A DNA stretch of 34,541 bases from Parafrankia discariae (GTDB taxonomy: Bacteria > Actinomycetota > Actinomycetes > Frankiales > Frankiaceae), in NCBI RefSeq assembly GCF_000373365.1, contig NZ_KB891244.1, forward strand, positions 146 to 34,686, given 5' to 3'. The first letter of the stretch is position 1. Each line of letters opens with the position of its first letter. The notes under the pieces were generated by a model. That model worked only from the letters and a program-made list of their open reading frames with translations. It had not been told where the DNA came from and searched no databases. Positions 15,289-22,983 of the stretch are shown here, in pieces. The position numbers were made by a program, and so were the translations under genes.

Positions 15289-15720
15289 CTACCCGGTGAC
15301 GGGTGCCCCGGCCGCCACGGTCGCGATGACCATCGGCACGGTCGCGGTGGTTGCCGCGCTCGCCGGCACGGTGGTCGTGGTCGTGGCCGTTGCCGGGGCC
15401 GCTGCGGTCGCCGAGCGCGGGGCGGGCAGCGCGGGCAGCACCGGCAGCGGGGGCAGCGCGTGCAGACCGGGGATCGTCGTGGCGATCGGTGCGGGGAGCG
15501 ACGGCCGCGCGGGGGCGAGCGCGGGCAGCGGCAGCGGTGCCGACCTCGCCGCGGCGACCACCGCCCGGCGGCGTGCCGGGGTGAGGGCCGGTGTCGACGG
15601 CGCGTCCAGGTGAAGCTCGATCGCGTGCATCGCCAACATCATCAACATGAGGGCGAAGGGAAACGCCAGCACAATAAAGATCACTATTGGGGACGCCTTC
15701 CGTGCGGTGAGATCCGACAC
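15289..15720 (-). CDS. Small Ala/Pro/Thr-rich protein with one N-terminal membrane helix
   Basis: GTG at 15720 gives 143 residues. The start is MSDLTARKASP, followed by one strong hydrophobic helix (IVIFIVLAFPFALMLMMLAM, about residues 12-31) and a low-complexity tail rich in Ala, Pro, Thr and Leu. The tail has repeated Pro-Leu-Pro and Thr-Thr stretches. It may be an uncleaved signal anchor with an extended extracytoplasmic stalk. The helix-coding part is noticeably less GC-rich than the tail. There is no clear Shine-Dalgarno and no recognisable family. The gene is convergent with hsdS. The tail could partly be spurious if a frameshift is present, so I am only moderately sure. Confidence 0.45.
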   Translation of the reverse strand: MSDLTARKASPIVIFIVLAFPFALMLMMLAMHAIELHLDAPSTPALTPARRRAVVAAARSAPLPLPALAPARPSLPAPIATTIPGLHALPPLPVLPALPAPRSATAAAPATATTTTTVPASAATTATVPMVIATVAAGAPVTG

Positions 15721-15903
15721 GGCTGGTCACGGTGGGCGACCCGCAGGGCCCCCACCAGCCGTTCGCCTCATTACCGCACCAACCGGCCGATTCCTTCGCC
15801 CAGGAAACGGGCCAGCCTGGCATAGGTGGGCCTCCCCGCCACGATCGGACGCACCCGACGGCCCGGGGCCGCCGACCGGCCTGCCAGTCGACGGGCCGCG
15901 GGG

Positions 15904-16245
15904 TCACCGTCCGTGGTTCCGGTTCCATTCCCGCATCCGCCGCGGATAGCCGAGTACCGCGGCGTCGTACACGGGCACGCCCACCGACCGTGCCAGCTTG
16001 GCGGCGACGGTCGGCGTCCCGACCCGCCGGCGGATCCAGTCGCCGTCCCGGTCCACCGCGACAACCGTCGTGTCGGTCGCGGTTGTCTCCGGCTCGACGT
16101 AGAACTCCACCCCGGTCCGCTCCGCGACGAAGGCCCGCAGGTCGGCGAGGTCCGTGGGGCTGGCCTCCCGATCGAGCAGTGTGGCCCGGCTCTTCGAACG
16201 GCCCTGGCCGTACCGGCGCAGCAACAACCGGTCCCGCCAACTCAT
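15904..16245 (-). CDS. Conserved actinobacterial protein of unknown function
   Basis: ATG at 16245 gives 113 residues beginning MSWRDRLLLRRYGQ. A compact alpha/beta pattern follows: ADLRAFVAERTGVEFYVEP, TTATDTTVVAVDRDGDW, RRRVGTPTVAAKLARSVGVP and the C-terminal VYDAAVLGYPRRMREWNR. I recognise this arrangement, with the 'vEpeTt...TTvvaV..dGeW.RRrv' core and the 'vYd...GYPqRMRdy' end, as a small protein widespread in Streptomyces and relatives. It is sometimes labelled oxidoreductase without evidence. It is probably cytosolic. Function unknown. Confidence 0.75.
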   Translation of the reverse strand: MSWRDRLLLRRYGQGRSKSRATLLDREASPTDLADLRAFVAERTGVEFYVEPETTATDTTVVAVDRDGDWIRRRVGTPTVAAKLARSVGVPVYDAAVLGYPRRMREWNRNHGR

Positions 16246-16592
16246 CAGACGCCCTCCCGAAGGACCCGGCTCCAGTCGACTCCGACCATCGAAGCGCCGC
16301 CGTCCTAAACAAGCCTTGGCGGGACATCAGAACATCCTTGGACCACCCGTCGCGCTCGACGAGCCAGGCCCGGACGGCGACCCTCTCGGGGCCTGCTCGA
16401 CATCGAAGCCGGCGAGCACCTCGCCCGGTCTCGGCAGCGAGATCGCGGTCGGGCCCGCGCGGCGGCGGGGCCCGGCTGCCTCCCGAACGTCCTGGAAGCA
16501 GCCGGGCCCCGGTTCGTCCGTCCGTGTCACCGACTGATCTGGCGCGATGGGCTGTCAGCCCTGGAACCGCCGACCAGCCCGCCTGACGGAAT
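16246..16592. other. Intergenic region with a strong hairpin
   Basis: This 347-bp gap between two minus-strand genes has no convincing coding sequence. Its main feature is the 14-bp stem at 16466-16511. A short palindrome GGGCTGTCAGCCC lies at 16549-16561. Confidence 0.5.
16466..16511 (-). terminator. Strong GC hairpin downstream of the secreted paralogue genes
   Basis: CGGGGCCCGGCTGC (16466-16479) is perfectly complementary to GCAGCCGGGCCCCG (16498-16511), with an 18-base loop. It lies about 80 bp beyond the stop of the minus-strand gene ending at 16593, so it probably ends that transcript. There is no U-run. Confidence 0.65.
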
Positions 16593-18494
16593 CTATCGGC
16601 ACTGTCCCGATCGGACGCCGTTGACGGTGTTGCCCCTCTCCCGCACGGTGGGAATGTTTCCGGTGCAGCTCAGCCCGCCGCCGATGGTGTTCGCGGTGAC
16701 GGCGGGGACGGGGTCGGCGGGGTCCGGTCCGTCACCGCTGTTGTTCTTGACCGTGAGCGGCCCGCTGATCGTGGTGCCGCTGACCGACAGCCCACCGGTG
16801 TTGGTGTTCACGGTCAGGGTGCCCTTGACGGTGCTGCCCGTGCAGGGCAGGTAGTCCGAGCCGATCAGGACGAGGCCGGTGCTGCCCTGCACCGTGATGG
16901 CTCCGTTCACCGACGTCTGGCACAGGCTGAACGCGGCGGCCTGGTTGATGGAGACCGTCCCGGCGATCTCGGCTCCGGTCACGGCCAGTGCGCCGCCGGG
17001 CTGTACCGTGATCGCGCCCTGCTGCCGGCCGCCGGCCCCGAGGCACAGGGACTGCTCGGCCGTCACGGTGATGGCACCCTTGTGCACGGTGGTGATGCAG
17101 GGCTGGCTGAAGCCGACCGTGATCGTGGCCGGTGTCGGGGTCGCGCTGGGTTTGAAGGTCGGACCGCCGCTGTAGCGGGCCGTGATCTCGCGGGCTCCGG
17201 GCTGCAGGTTGGTGGTGCGCAAGGTGGCCGTGCCCATGGTCAGCGGGACGGTCGCCACGGGGATCGTCCCGTCGAAGAAGGTGACGGAACCGGTCGGGGT
17301 GCCGGCGCCGGGCACGACCGGTGACACCGTGGCCGTCAGTTCGACGGGCCGCCCGAACAGCGGGCTCGTGGTGCTCGGGGTCAGCGAGACCGACGAGTCG
17401 TGGTCGAAGTCGGCACACAGTGCGTACGCGCTCGCGACCTGGTCGCCCGTTCCGGCTCCCCCGCCAGCCGCGATGATCGCGCTCCAGGACGACGGGTTGG
17501 TCGTCCCGTTGACGACCGGATCACCGACCGCGTCGCTGGGATAGTTGCCACGGAGGTGGGTACCGGCGGCCGGCGGCCCGGCTGTGACGCCCCTCTGTAC
17601 GCCTTCTCCGCCCCCCAGCAGGGTGAGGTCCGTCGGGCAGCTCGCGGTGAGGATCGCGTATCCGCTGCCTTCCTGCGGGCCGAGACCGTCCGTCCGGGCC
17701 ACCCTGATCTCCGTCTCACCGGGTTCGGCGCAGATGGCCCACGCAATGGTCTGCGCGGTCCCGTCCGACTGCCCGTTGATGAGACCCATGGCGGTCCAGT
17801 ACCGGGGGTTGATCGCTCCGTCCGGGAGCGGGTTGCCCTGGGCGTCGCTGGGGAAGCTGCCCAGCGCTTTCAGGCTGGGTGACTGCGGGGGAGGCGTGTA
17901 CGCGCTGCCGCCCACGACGACGGTCCCGTCGGGACACGCGGCGGTGGCGTAGGCGAGGCCGGCCCGGACCGGGCCGGGGACGGCGGTCACGGCGACCACC
18001 CGGTGGTCGAGGTTCGCTCCCTCGGCGCACACCGCGAAGCTGGTGATCTTGTCACCGTCTTCGGTCTGCCCGCCGAAGTTGCCGACGGCCGCCCAGTGCT
18101 CGGGGTTCTGCGCGCCGTCGGTGCTGCTGATCCCGTTCGCGTCGCTGGGGAAGCTCCCCTTCGCGCGCAGCCCGTTGATGGGGGGGATGGGGTCGGTGGC
18201 ATCGATCTTGCTGCCCCACATGCCTCCGCTGACCAGCACGCTGCCCGCCGGGCACGATGTCACCGCCGTCGTGTTCGCCCCCGCCGCGGCGGACGGCACG
18301 GGAACATCGACGCTGGTCACATGGATCACCGGCTGCTGCGGTTCCGCCGCCGCGGCCGCGGCCGGTGCCACGACGGCGGGCGCCGCCGCGGCGAGGGCCA
18401 GCGCGAGTGGGGTCAGCGCGGCGACCACCACCCGCGATCGCCCAGGTGTCAGTTTTCGTCGACCCCGGCCCTCGGCCCGGCCCTTACCTGGCAT
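16593..18494 (-). CDS. Secreted protein: three Cys-framed repeats, Ig-like domain, beta-helix-like C-terminus (paralogue A)
   Basis: ATG at 18494, eight bases after a GGGGGG tract, gives 633 residues. This start matches that of the neighbouring paralogue. A long Arg-rich then Ala-rich signal peptide covers residues 1 to about 50. Three repeats of roughly 105 residues follow, each running from a CPxGxxLxGGG-like strand through a G-x-(F/Y)PSD turn and an NPxxW motif to an A-x-C ending (FAVCAEG, AICAEPG, ALCADFD). Then comes an Ig-like domain (TSPLFGRPVELTATVSP, TGSVTFFDG). The C-terminal 150 residues show short periodic strands (GAITV, GTLTV, GPLTV) like a right-handed beta-helix, with paired cysteines. 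I infer an exported structural or surface protein. No catalytic motif is visible and no known family name comes to mind. Confidence 0.8.
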   Translation of the reverse strand: MPGKGRAEGRGRRKLTPGRSRVVVAALTPLALALAAAAPAVVAPAAAAAAEPQQPVIHVTSVDVPVPSAAAGANTTAVTSCPAGSVLVSGGMWGSKIDATDPIPPINGLRAKGSFPSDANGISSTDGAQNPEHWAAVGNFGGQTEDGDKITSFAVCAEGANLDHRVVAVTAVPGPVRAGLAYATAACPDGTVVVGGSAYTPPPQSPSLKALGSFPSDAQGNPLPDGAINPRYWTAMGLINGQSDGTAQTIAWAICAEPGETEIRVARTDGLGPQEGSGYAILTASCPTDLTLLGGGEGVQRGVTAGPPAAGTHLRGNYPSDAVGDPVVNGTTNPSSWSAIIAAGGGAGTGDQVASAYALCADFDHDSSVSLTPSTTSPLFGRPVELTATVSPVVPGAGTPTGSVTFFDGTIPVATVPLTMGTATLRTTNLQPGAREITARYSGGPTFKPSATPTPATITVGFSQPCITTVHKGAITVTAEQSLCLGAGGRQQGAITVQPGGALAVTGAEIAGTVSINQAAAFSLCQTSVNGAITVQGSTGLVLIGSDYLPCTGSTVKGTLTVNTNTGGLSVSGTTISGPLTVKNNSGDGPDPADPVPAVTANTIGGGLSCTGNIPTVRERGNTVNGVRSGQCR

Positions 18495-18537
18495 CGTGCG
18501 AGCCCCCCGCAATCACCTGGTTGTCGGTGTTCAGCCG

Positions 18538-18568
18538 CGGCAACGGTCGGCGCGGGGCCGGGTTGCCG
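18538..18568 (-). terminator. Short hairpin between the two paralogues
   Basis: CGGCAAC (18538-18544) pairs with GTTGCCG (18562-18568). It starts immediately after the stop of paralogue B on the minus strand and precedes the ribosome-binding site of paralogue A. It may attenuate read-through between them. The stem is only 7 bp. Confidence 0.3.
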
Positions 18569-18575
18569 TCGATTC

Positions 18576-20477
18576 TCATTTGCACTGTCCGGATCGGGAG
18601 CCGTGGGCGGTGTTGGCCGTCTGCCGCAGGGTGGGAGTGTTCCCGCTGCAGCTCAGGGAGCCACCGACCTGGTTCGTGGTCACCGCGGGGACGGGATTCT
18701 CGGGGTCCGGGCCGTTACCGCCGTTGTCCTTGACCGTCAGCGATCCACCGGTCGTGTTGCCGATGATCTGTACGCCTCCGGTATTACCGGTCACGTTCAG
18801 GGCGCCCTTGATCGTGTTACCCGCACAGGGCAGATGATCCGAGCCGATCAGGACGAGGCCGGTGCCGGCCTGGACCGTGACACCGCCGCTCACCGAGCTT
18901 TGGCACAGCGTGAACGCGGAGGCGCCGCTACTGGAGACCGTCCCGACGATCTCAGCGCCGGTCACCGCCAACGCGCCGCCCGGTTCGACATTCACCGCAC
19001 CCTTCTGCTGGCCGCCGGGGCCGATGCAGAGGGCCTGCTCGGGCCGCACCGTCAGGGTGCTCTTGTGCACGGTGGTGAGGCACGGCTCACTGAAACCGAC
19101 CGTGATCGCCGTTGGTGCCGTGGAGCTGGGGTGGAAGGTCGGGCCTCCGCTGTAGCTCGCCGTGATCTGGTGGGTTCCGGGCTGCAGGCCGGAAGTACGG
19201 AAGACGGCGTTCCCCGCGGCAGTCAGCGCAACGGTCGCCAGGGGGGCCGTCCCGTCCGAGAAGGTGACGGTTCCGGTCGGGCTGCCGACAGTGCGCAGGG
19301 CCGGCAGCACCGAGGCCGTCAGTTCGACGGGCCGCCCGAACAGCGGGCTCGTGGTGTTCGTCGCCAGCGAGGTCGACGTGTCATGGTCGAAGTCGGCGCA
19401 CAGCGCGAAGGTGCTTGTGACCTGATCGCCCGTCCCGCCGGACCCACCCGCCGCGATGAGTGAACTCCACGAGGAGGGATTGGTCGACCCGTTGCCGGCG
19501 GGAACACCCGCCGGGTCACTGGGGTAGCTGCCACGCACATACGCGTCGGCCGCATACGCCCCACCCGCGCCCCTTTGCAGGTGCTCCCCGCCGCCCAGCA
19601 GAGCCAGATCCGCCGGGCAGCTCGCGGTGGAGATCACCTGACCGTTGCTGACCTGCGGGCCGAGACCGTCCTTGCGAACCACCCTGATATCGATGTCGGC
19701 GGGCTTGGCGCACATGACGCTCGCCATGGTCCGCGTGTTCGCCGGAGCCGGCCCGCTGCCGACCACCACGGCGGTCCAGTACCGAGGGTCCGTCGCTCCG
19801 TCCGGGAGCGGGTTCCCCGCAGCGTCGCTGGGAAAACTGCTCACCGTCTTCAGGCCGGCCACCGACCCGGACAGCGCCAGCCCGCCGCCACTCACCGCCA
19901 CGGTCCCGCCGGGACACGCGGCCGTCGTCTGGACGATGCCGGCCTCTCTCGGGCCGATCGCGAGTTGTGCGCGGACCGCCAGTTGGCCGAGCAACGTCGC
20001 TCCCGAGACACACACCGCGAAACTGGAGACCCTGGCGCCGTCTTCGGGCTGCCCGAAGAAGTCGCCCACACCGGCCCAGTACTCGGGGATCTCCCCCGTC
20101 TGGTCATTGATCTGGGTCCCGTCCGCGTGGCTGGGGAAGGTCCCCTTCGCGCGCAGCCCGTTGATGGGGGGGACGGGGTCGGTGACGTTGATCCCGCTGG
20201 CCCGTACACCCCCGCCGAGCAGCACGCTGCCCGTCGGGCACCAGGTCACCGCAGTCGCGGAGCCCGACGGCGTAACCGGGACGGGAACGTCGGCGGCGGT
20301 GACGCGGATCACCGGTTCCTGCGGTTCCGCCGCGGCGGCTGCGGCCGGTGCCACGACGGCGGGCGCCGCCGCGGCGAGGGCCAGCGCGAGTGTGGACAGC
20401 GCGACGGCCACTCCCCGGGATCGCCCAGGTCTCAGTTGTCGCCGGCCCCGGCCCGTGGCCCGGTCTTCACGTGGCAT
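18576..20477 (-). CDS. Secreted protein: three Cys-framed repeats, Ig-like domain, beta-helix-like C-terminus (paralogue B)
   Basis: ATG at 20477 has the same GGGGGGC ribosome-binding region as paralogue A and gives exactly the same length, 633 residues. The order is the same: an Arg-rich then Ala-rich signal sequence, three C...C repeats (CPTGSVLLGGG, CPGGTVAVSGGG, CPADLALLGGG), an Ig-like domain from about residue 385, and a beta-helix-like end with KGALNV, GSLTV and GGSLSCSGN. The Ig and C-terminal parts are more alike between the two than the repeats, whose loops differ considerably. This is a tandem duplication 81 bp apart. Retention of all cysteines and of length argues that both are functional. 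Role unknown; extracellular location inferred. Confidence 0.8.
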   Translation of the reverse strand: MPREDRATGRGRRQLRPGRSRGVAVALSTLALALAAAAPAVVAPAAAAAAEPQEPVIRVTAADVPVPVTPSGSATAVTWCPTGSVLLGGGVRASGINVTDPVPPINGLRAKGTFPSHADGTQINDQTGEIPEYWAGVGDFFGQPEDGARVSSFAVCVSGATLLGQLAVRAQLAIGPREAGIVQTTAACPGGTVAVSGGGLALSGSVAGLKTVSSFPSDAAGNPLPDGATDPRYWTAVVVGSGPAPANTRTMASVMCAKPADIDIRVVRKDGLGPQVSNGQVISTASCPADLALLGGGEHLQRGAGGAYAADAYVRGSYPSDPAGVPAGNGSTNPSSWSSLIAAGGSGGTGDQVTSTFALCADFDHDTSTSLATNTTSPLFGRPVELTASVLPALRTVGSPTGTVTFSDGTAPLATVALTAAGNAVFRTSGLQPGTHQITASYSGGPTFHPSSTAPTAITVGFSEPCLTTVHKSTLTVRPEQALCIGPGGQQKGAVNVEPGGALAVTGAEIVGTVSSSGASAFTLCQSSVSGGVTVQAGTGLVLIGSDHLPCAGNTIKGALNVTGNTGGVQIIGNTTGGSLTVKDNGGNGPDPENPVPAVTTNQVGGSLSCSGNTPTLRQTANTAHGSRSGQCK

Positions 20478-20830
20478 CGTGCCTGCCCCCCGAAATCATC
20501 TGGTTGGTCTACAGGCGCGGTGACTCCCCGCTCCTGACGTGCGGCCCAGCCGAGTGGTGACGCGGTACCGGAGACATCAGGCGAGCACCCGTGGTCGCGG
20601 ATCGTCACCTGTCTGAGCGGACAGCACCGTACTACTTGCGGAGCCGCAAAAACCAGAACTATCGGCGTAATCACCCGCATCTGCGGAAGGAGAGCGTTAG
20701 GGGAAACTGTGCGCAGTAGATCCCGTACCTGAGGTAGCCCGGCAGGCGGGCCGTGCGCCGAGCGCCGCACCCACCTGCCGGGGTCGTGCTGTTCCCCTGC
20801 GTTACGTGACCATTGCGCTGCGCGCGTCGG
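20478..20830. other. Intergenic region between the secreted paralogues and their broken relative
   Basis: This 353-bp gap has no coding sequence. It holds the compound hairpin at 20738-20782 next to the upstream gene. A less GC-rich stretch at about 20625-20700 probably carries the promoter of paralogue B, but no -35/-10 pair is certain. Confidence 0.45.
20738..20782 (-). terminator. Compound hairpin downstream of the frameshifted secreted protein
   Basis: CCCGGCAGG (20738-20746) pairs perfectly with CCTGCCGGG (20774-20782). The loop can form a second stem from GTGCG and CGCAC. It lies about 50 bp beyond the stop of the minus-strand gene at 20831, as a terminator would. Confidence 0.55.
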
Positions 20831-21939
20831 TCAGTTGCCGGTCATGCACAGCGCCCAGACATGGGACCTGGTGGCGCTCGTCGAGCCGTTTCCTCCGGTG
20901 TGCGTGGTGGACGTCCAGTACGCCGGCGAGGTGGTGAGCGGGTTCCCGCTCGAGTCGCTGGGGTAGCTGCCGTTCAGGTGGTCACCCTGTGCTCCCGGCG
21001 CATTGAAAGCGGAGGCCGTGATGTCGCCACCGCTGATACCGGCGCCGCCACTGATCAGCGTCCCGTCGCCTTGCTCGCATCCGACGGTGGTCTTCTGCGG
21101 CGCGCCGACCGTGGTCGGGCCGGTTGTCTCGTCATAGCGCACCGTCACGGTCACGCCGCTGACGTCGATGTCATCCCCGCTGCAGATGGCGTACGCATAG
21201 GTGACGTAGCCGCTGCCCGCCATCCCGCCGTTCTGCGCACCGGCGGCCCAGGAGTCCGGGTTGGTCTCCCGTCGGCGGCGGCGATCTGACCGTTGCTGTG
21301 CGTGCCCAGGCCGGTGCCGTCCAGATAGGTGGGGTAGCTGTCGATGGGCTTGGCCGGCCCCGCGGTGCCCGGGGTGAGCCGGGCCCCGCCGCCCAGGAGA
21401 CGGGTGTCCTCGGGGCAGGTCGCCGCCGCCAGGGCGGTCGCCCCGGCACTGGTCGGCCCCGCGACGCTGTTCATCACGATCTGGGTGCCCGTGATCGTGT
21501 CACCCGGGTCCAGGCACATGGCGTACGGCGTCGAGCCGAAGGCGGCGTCGAGGCCGCCGCCGGACCCACCCGTGCCGCCGACGGCGAGTGCCTGCGTCGC
21601 ATCGGTGTCGACGACTCCGGGCGAGTAGGCGGAGGCAATGTACTCGGCGGTGCCGTCATAGGGCGCGATGCCCTTGACGTGCAGGTTGCTCTGCGCTGCC
21701 CCGGTACCGACGGTCTGGAGAATGCCGACCCCGGTGACCACGTCGTCGGTGTCACCGCCGCTCCGACAGTCCGCGCTGCTCACGCTTTGCGAGTTCGCCG
21801 AGCCCGGTCCGGACGTGGCGCCAGGGCTGCGGACCGTAACAGTGGTTGAGGCGTAGGCGGTTCCTGGCAGTGCGACCGCCAGCACGGCGCCCAGGGCGAG
21901 CGCTGTGAACAACGGTGGCCGTAGAGATTTTCTCGCCAT
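20831..21939 (-). pseudogene. Secreted protein with three Cys-framed repeats, broken by a single-base frameshift
   Basis: ATG at 21939, after a GGAAGAAGGA-type ribosome-binding site, starts a clear signal peptide (LFTALALGAVLAVALPG, cleavage likely after AYA). The frame carries repeat 1 (CRSGGDTDDV to YAMCLDPGD) and the first half of repeat 2 (CPEDTRLLGGGARL). It then loses homology after NGQIAAADG. Another frame resumes with TNPDSWAAGAQNGGM, the NPxxW motif seen in the paralogues, and continues through repeat 3 (CEQGDGTLISGGAG to ALCMTGN). One extra G in the run at 21268-21270 would give DGETNPDSW and a 369-residue protein, and 1109 + 1 bases is a multiple of three. It has the repeat part of paralogues A and B but no Ig or beta-helix part. 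It is either a recent mutation or a homopolymer sequencing error. Confidence 0.8.
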
Positions 21940-22345
21940 TTCCTTCTTCCTCGCCGGAGAGATGGACGGACTTCCCGGCCGTGGCCCGAGGGAGCTCACG
22001 AACCTTTCACGGCCGGATTCGTGGCGGACTGAAAAATCGCAGGATCCAGATAGGAGAACCCCTCGGCATCCCTCCCGAAACACCGTGACGCACGCGCCGC
22101 GTCTCCCGGCGCGGCCACCTGGAAGATCTCAATGCGCGCGATGCCGCAGGAGAGGACCAGCCAAGTGACCTCTCGATCGCTTCTTCACGGCTGGGCAACC
22201 ACAGCGGTACCGGACTCTCGCCGCCCACCTCTCGGGTGACCGGCCCAGAGACGTGACGACGAGCCCGACAGGCCTTTCCCATGCCGTGGTCCGCATCAGG
22301 AGCAGATCTTCCGGGACGGAAACATACCTGGTTGGCGCCGCATCT

Positions 22346-22366
22346 GCGGTTGATTATCGATAATTC
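22346..22366 (+). repeat. Left AT-rich inverted-repeat copy with internal palindrome
   Basis: The copy contains GCGGTTGATTATC followed by GATAATTC. It includes the perfect 12-bp palindrome ATTATCGATAAT at 22353-22364. It is repeated in inverted orientation at 22659-22684 with a 5-bp insertion. Confidence 0.8.
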
Positions 22367-22658
22367 TTCCGGTTCTGCGGATGTGATGTCGCCTGTGTGG
22401 CCAGCCGACCGCGGCCGCTCCGGATGGAGCCACGTGGGCGCGTCGGCGTGGCACTGCCTGTCCCGCAGGGGATTCGCCACTGTGCCGCCGCGAGTCGACG
22501 ACGCCCGGGTGCCGATCGAGACGGCCGGCGCGGAGCGGCCCGCGCACGGCGTGGCAGGCGGCGGTTTCAGGTCGCGGGCCTTCGCGCCGGTGGGAGCCCT
22601 GCTCGCTCCTGCCGTGTCCGGATCACCGTGACGTGCCGGGGGGTTGCCTTTCTTGGTC

Positions 22659-22684
22659 GAATTATCCTCAAGATAATCAACCGC
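22659..22684 (-). repeat. Right AT-rich inverted-repeat copy
   Basis: Read on the minus strand it contains GCGGTTGATTATC, then TTGAG, then GATAATTC. It is thus the left copy with five extra bases between the two half-sites. ATTATC (22661-22666) and GATAAT (22672-22677) form a dyad with a 5-base spacer. It lies 300 bp before the HerA-like gene. Confidence 0.8.
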
Positions 22685-22983
22685 GTTGACGACACTCCGT
22701 CCGTTGGCGATCTTGAGGTGAGCTGAAGGCGCATCCGATGCCTCCCGGTCGGGCGGCGAACGCGTGGGAGGTCGCTGGTCGAGGTGGCACCGGCTGGGTG
22801 TCGGACCTCACGGCTAGCCTGGTGACGGCCGGTCGCCGGATGCGCCGGGCGATCGTCTGTGACGGAGGGTGCCGGGTGTCGGGCGCTGCATGGCCATTGG
22901 CATTGGCAGGCCGGCAGTCGCAGGCCGGTCGTGGCAGATCGGCAGGAGCAGGTCGGTAGGGGCAGTCGGTTGGGGGTTCGTGC

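Larger units (their letters stand above)
21940..22983. other. Long non-coding region between the secreted-protein cluster and the DNA-end-processing operon
   Basis: This region of about 1 kb has no recognisable protein. It probably contains the divergent promoters of the frameshifted gene and of the operon starting at 22984. Two AT-rich dyads at 22346-22366 and 22659-22684 stand out against the GC-rich background. The last 100 bases before 22984 contain repeated GCAGGCCGG/GGCAG words. Confidence 0.5.

Noticed and set aside
18003-19463. Plus-strand frame of 486 codons across the secreted paralogues
   Set aside because: It crosses both minus-strand genes and their intergenic gap, with no ribosome-binding site or recognisable domain.
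22281-22631. Plus-strand frame of 116 codons between the inverted repeats and the secreted-protein cluster
   Set aside because: No ribosome-binding site, no hydrophobic or domain pattern, and composition of random GC-rich translation.
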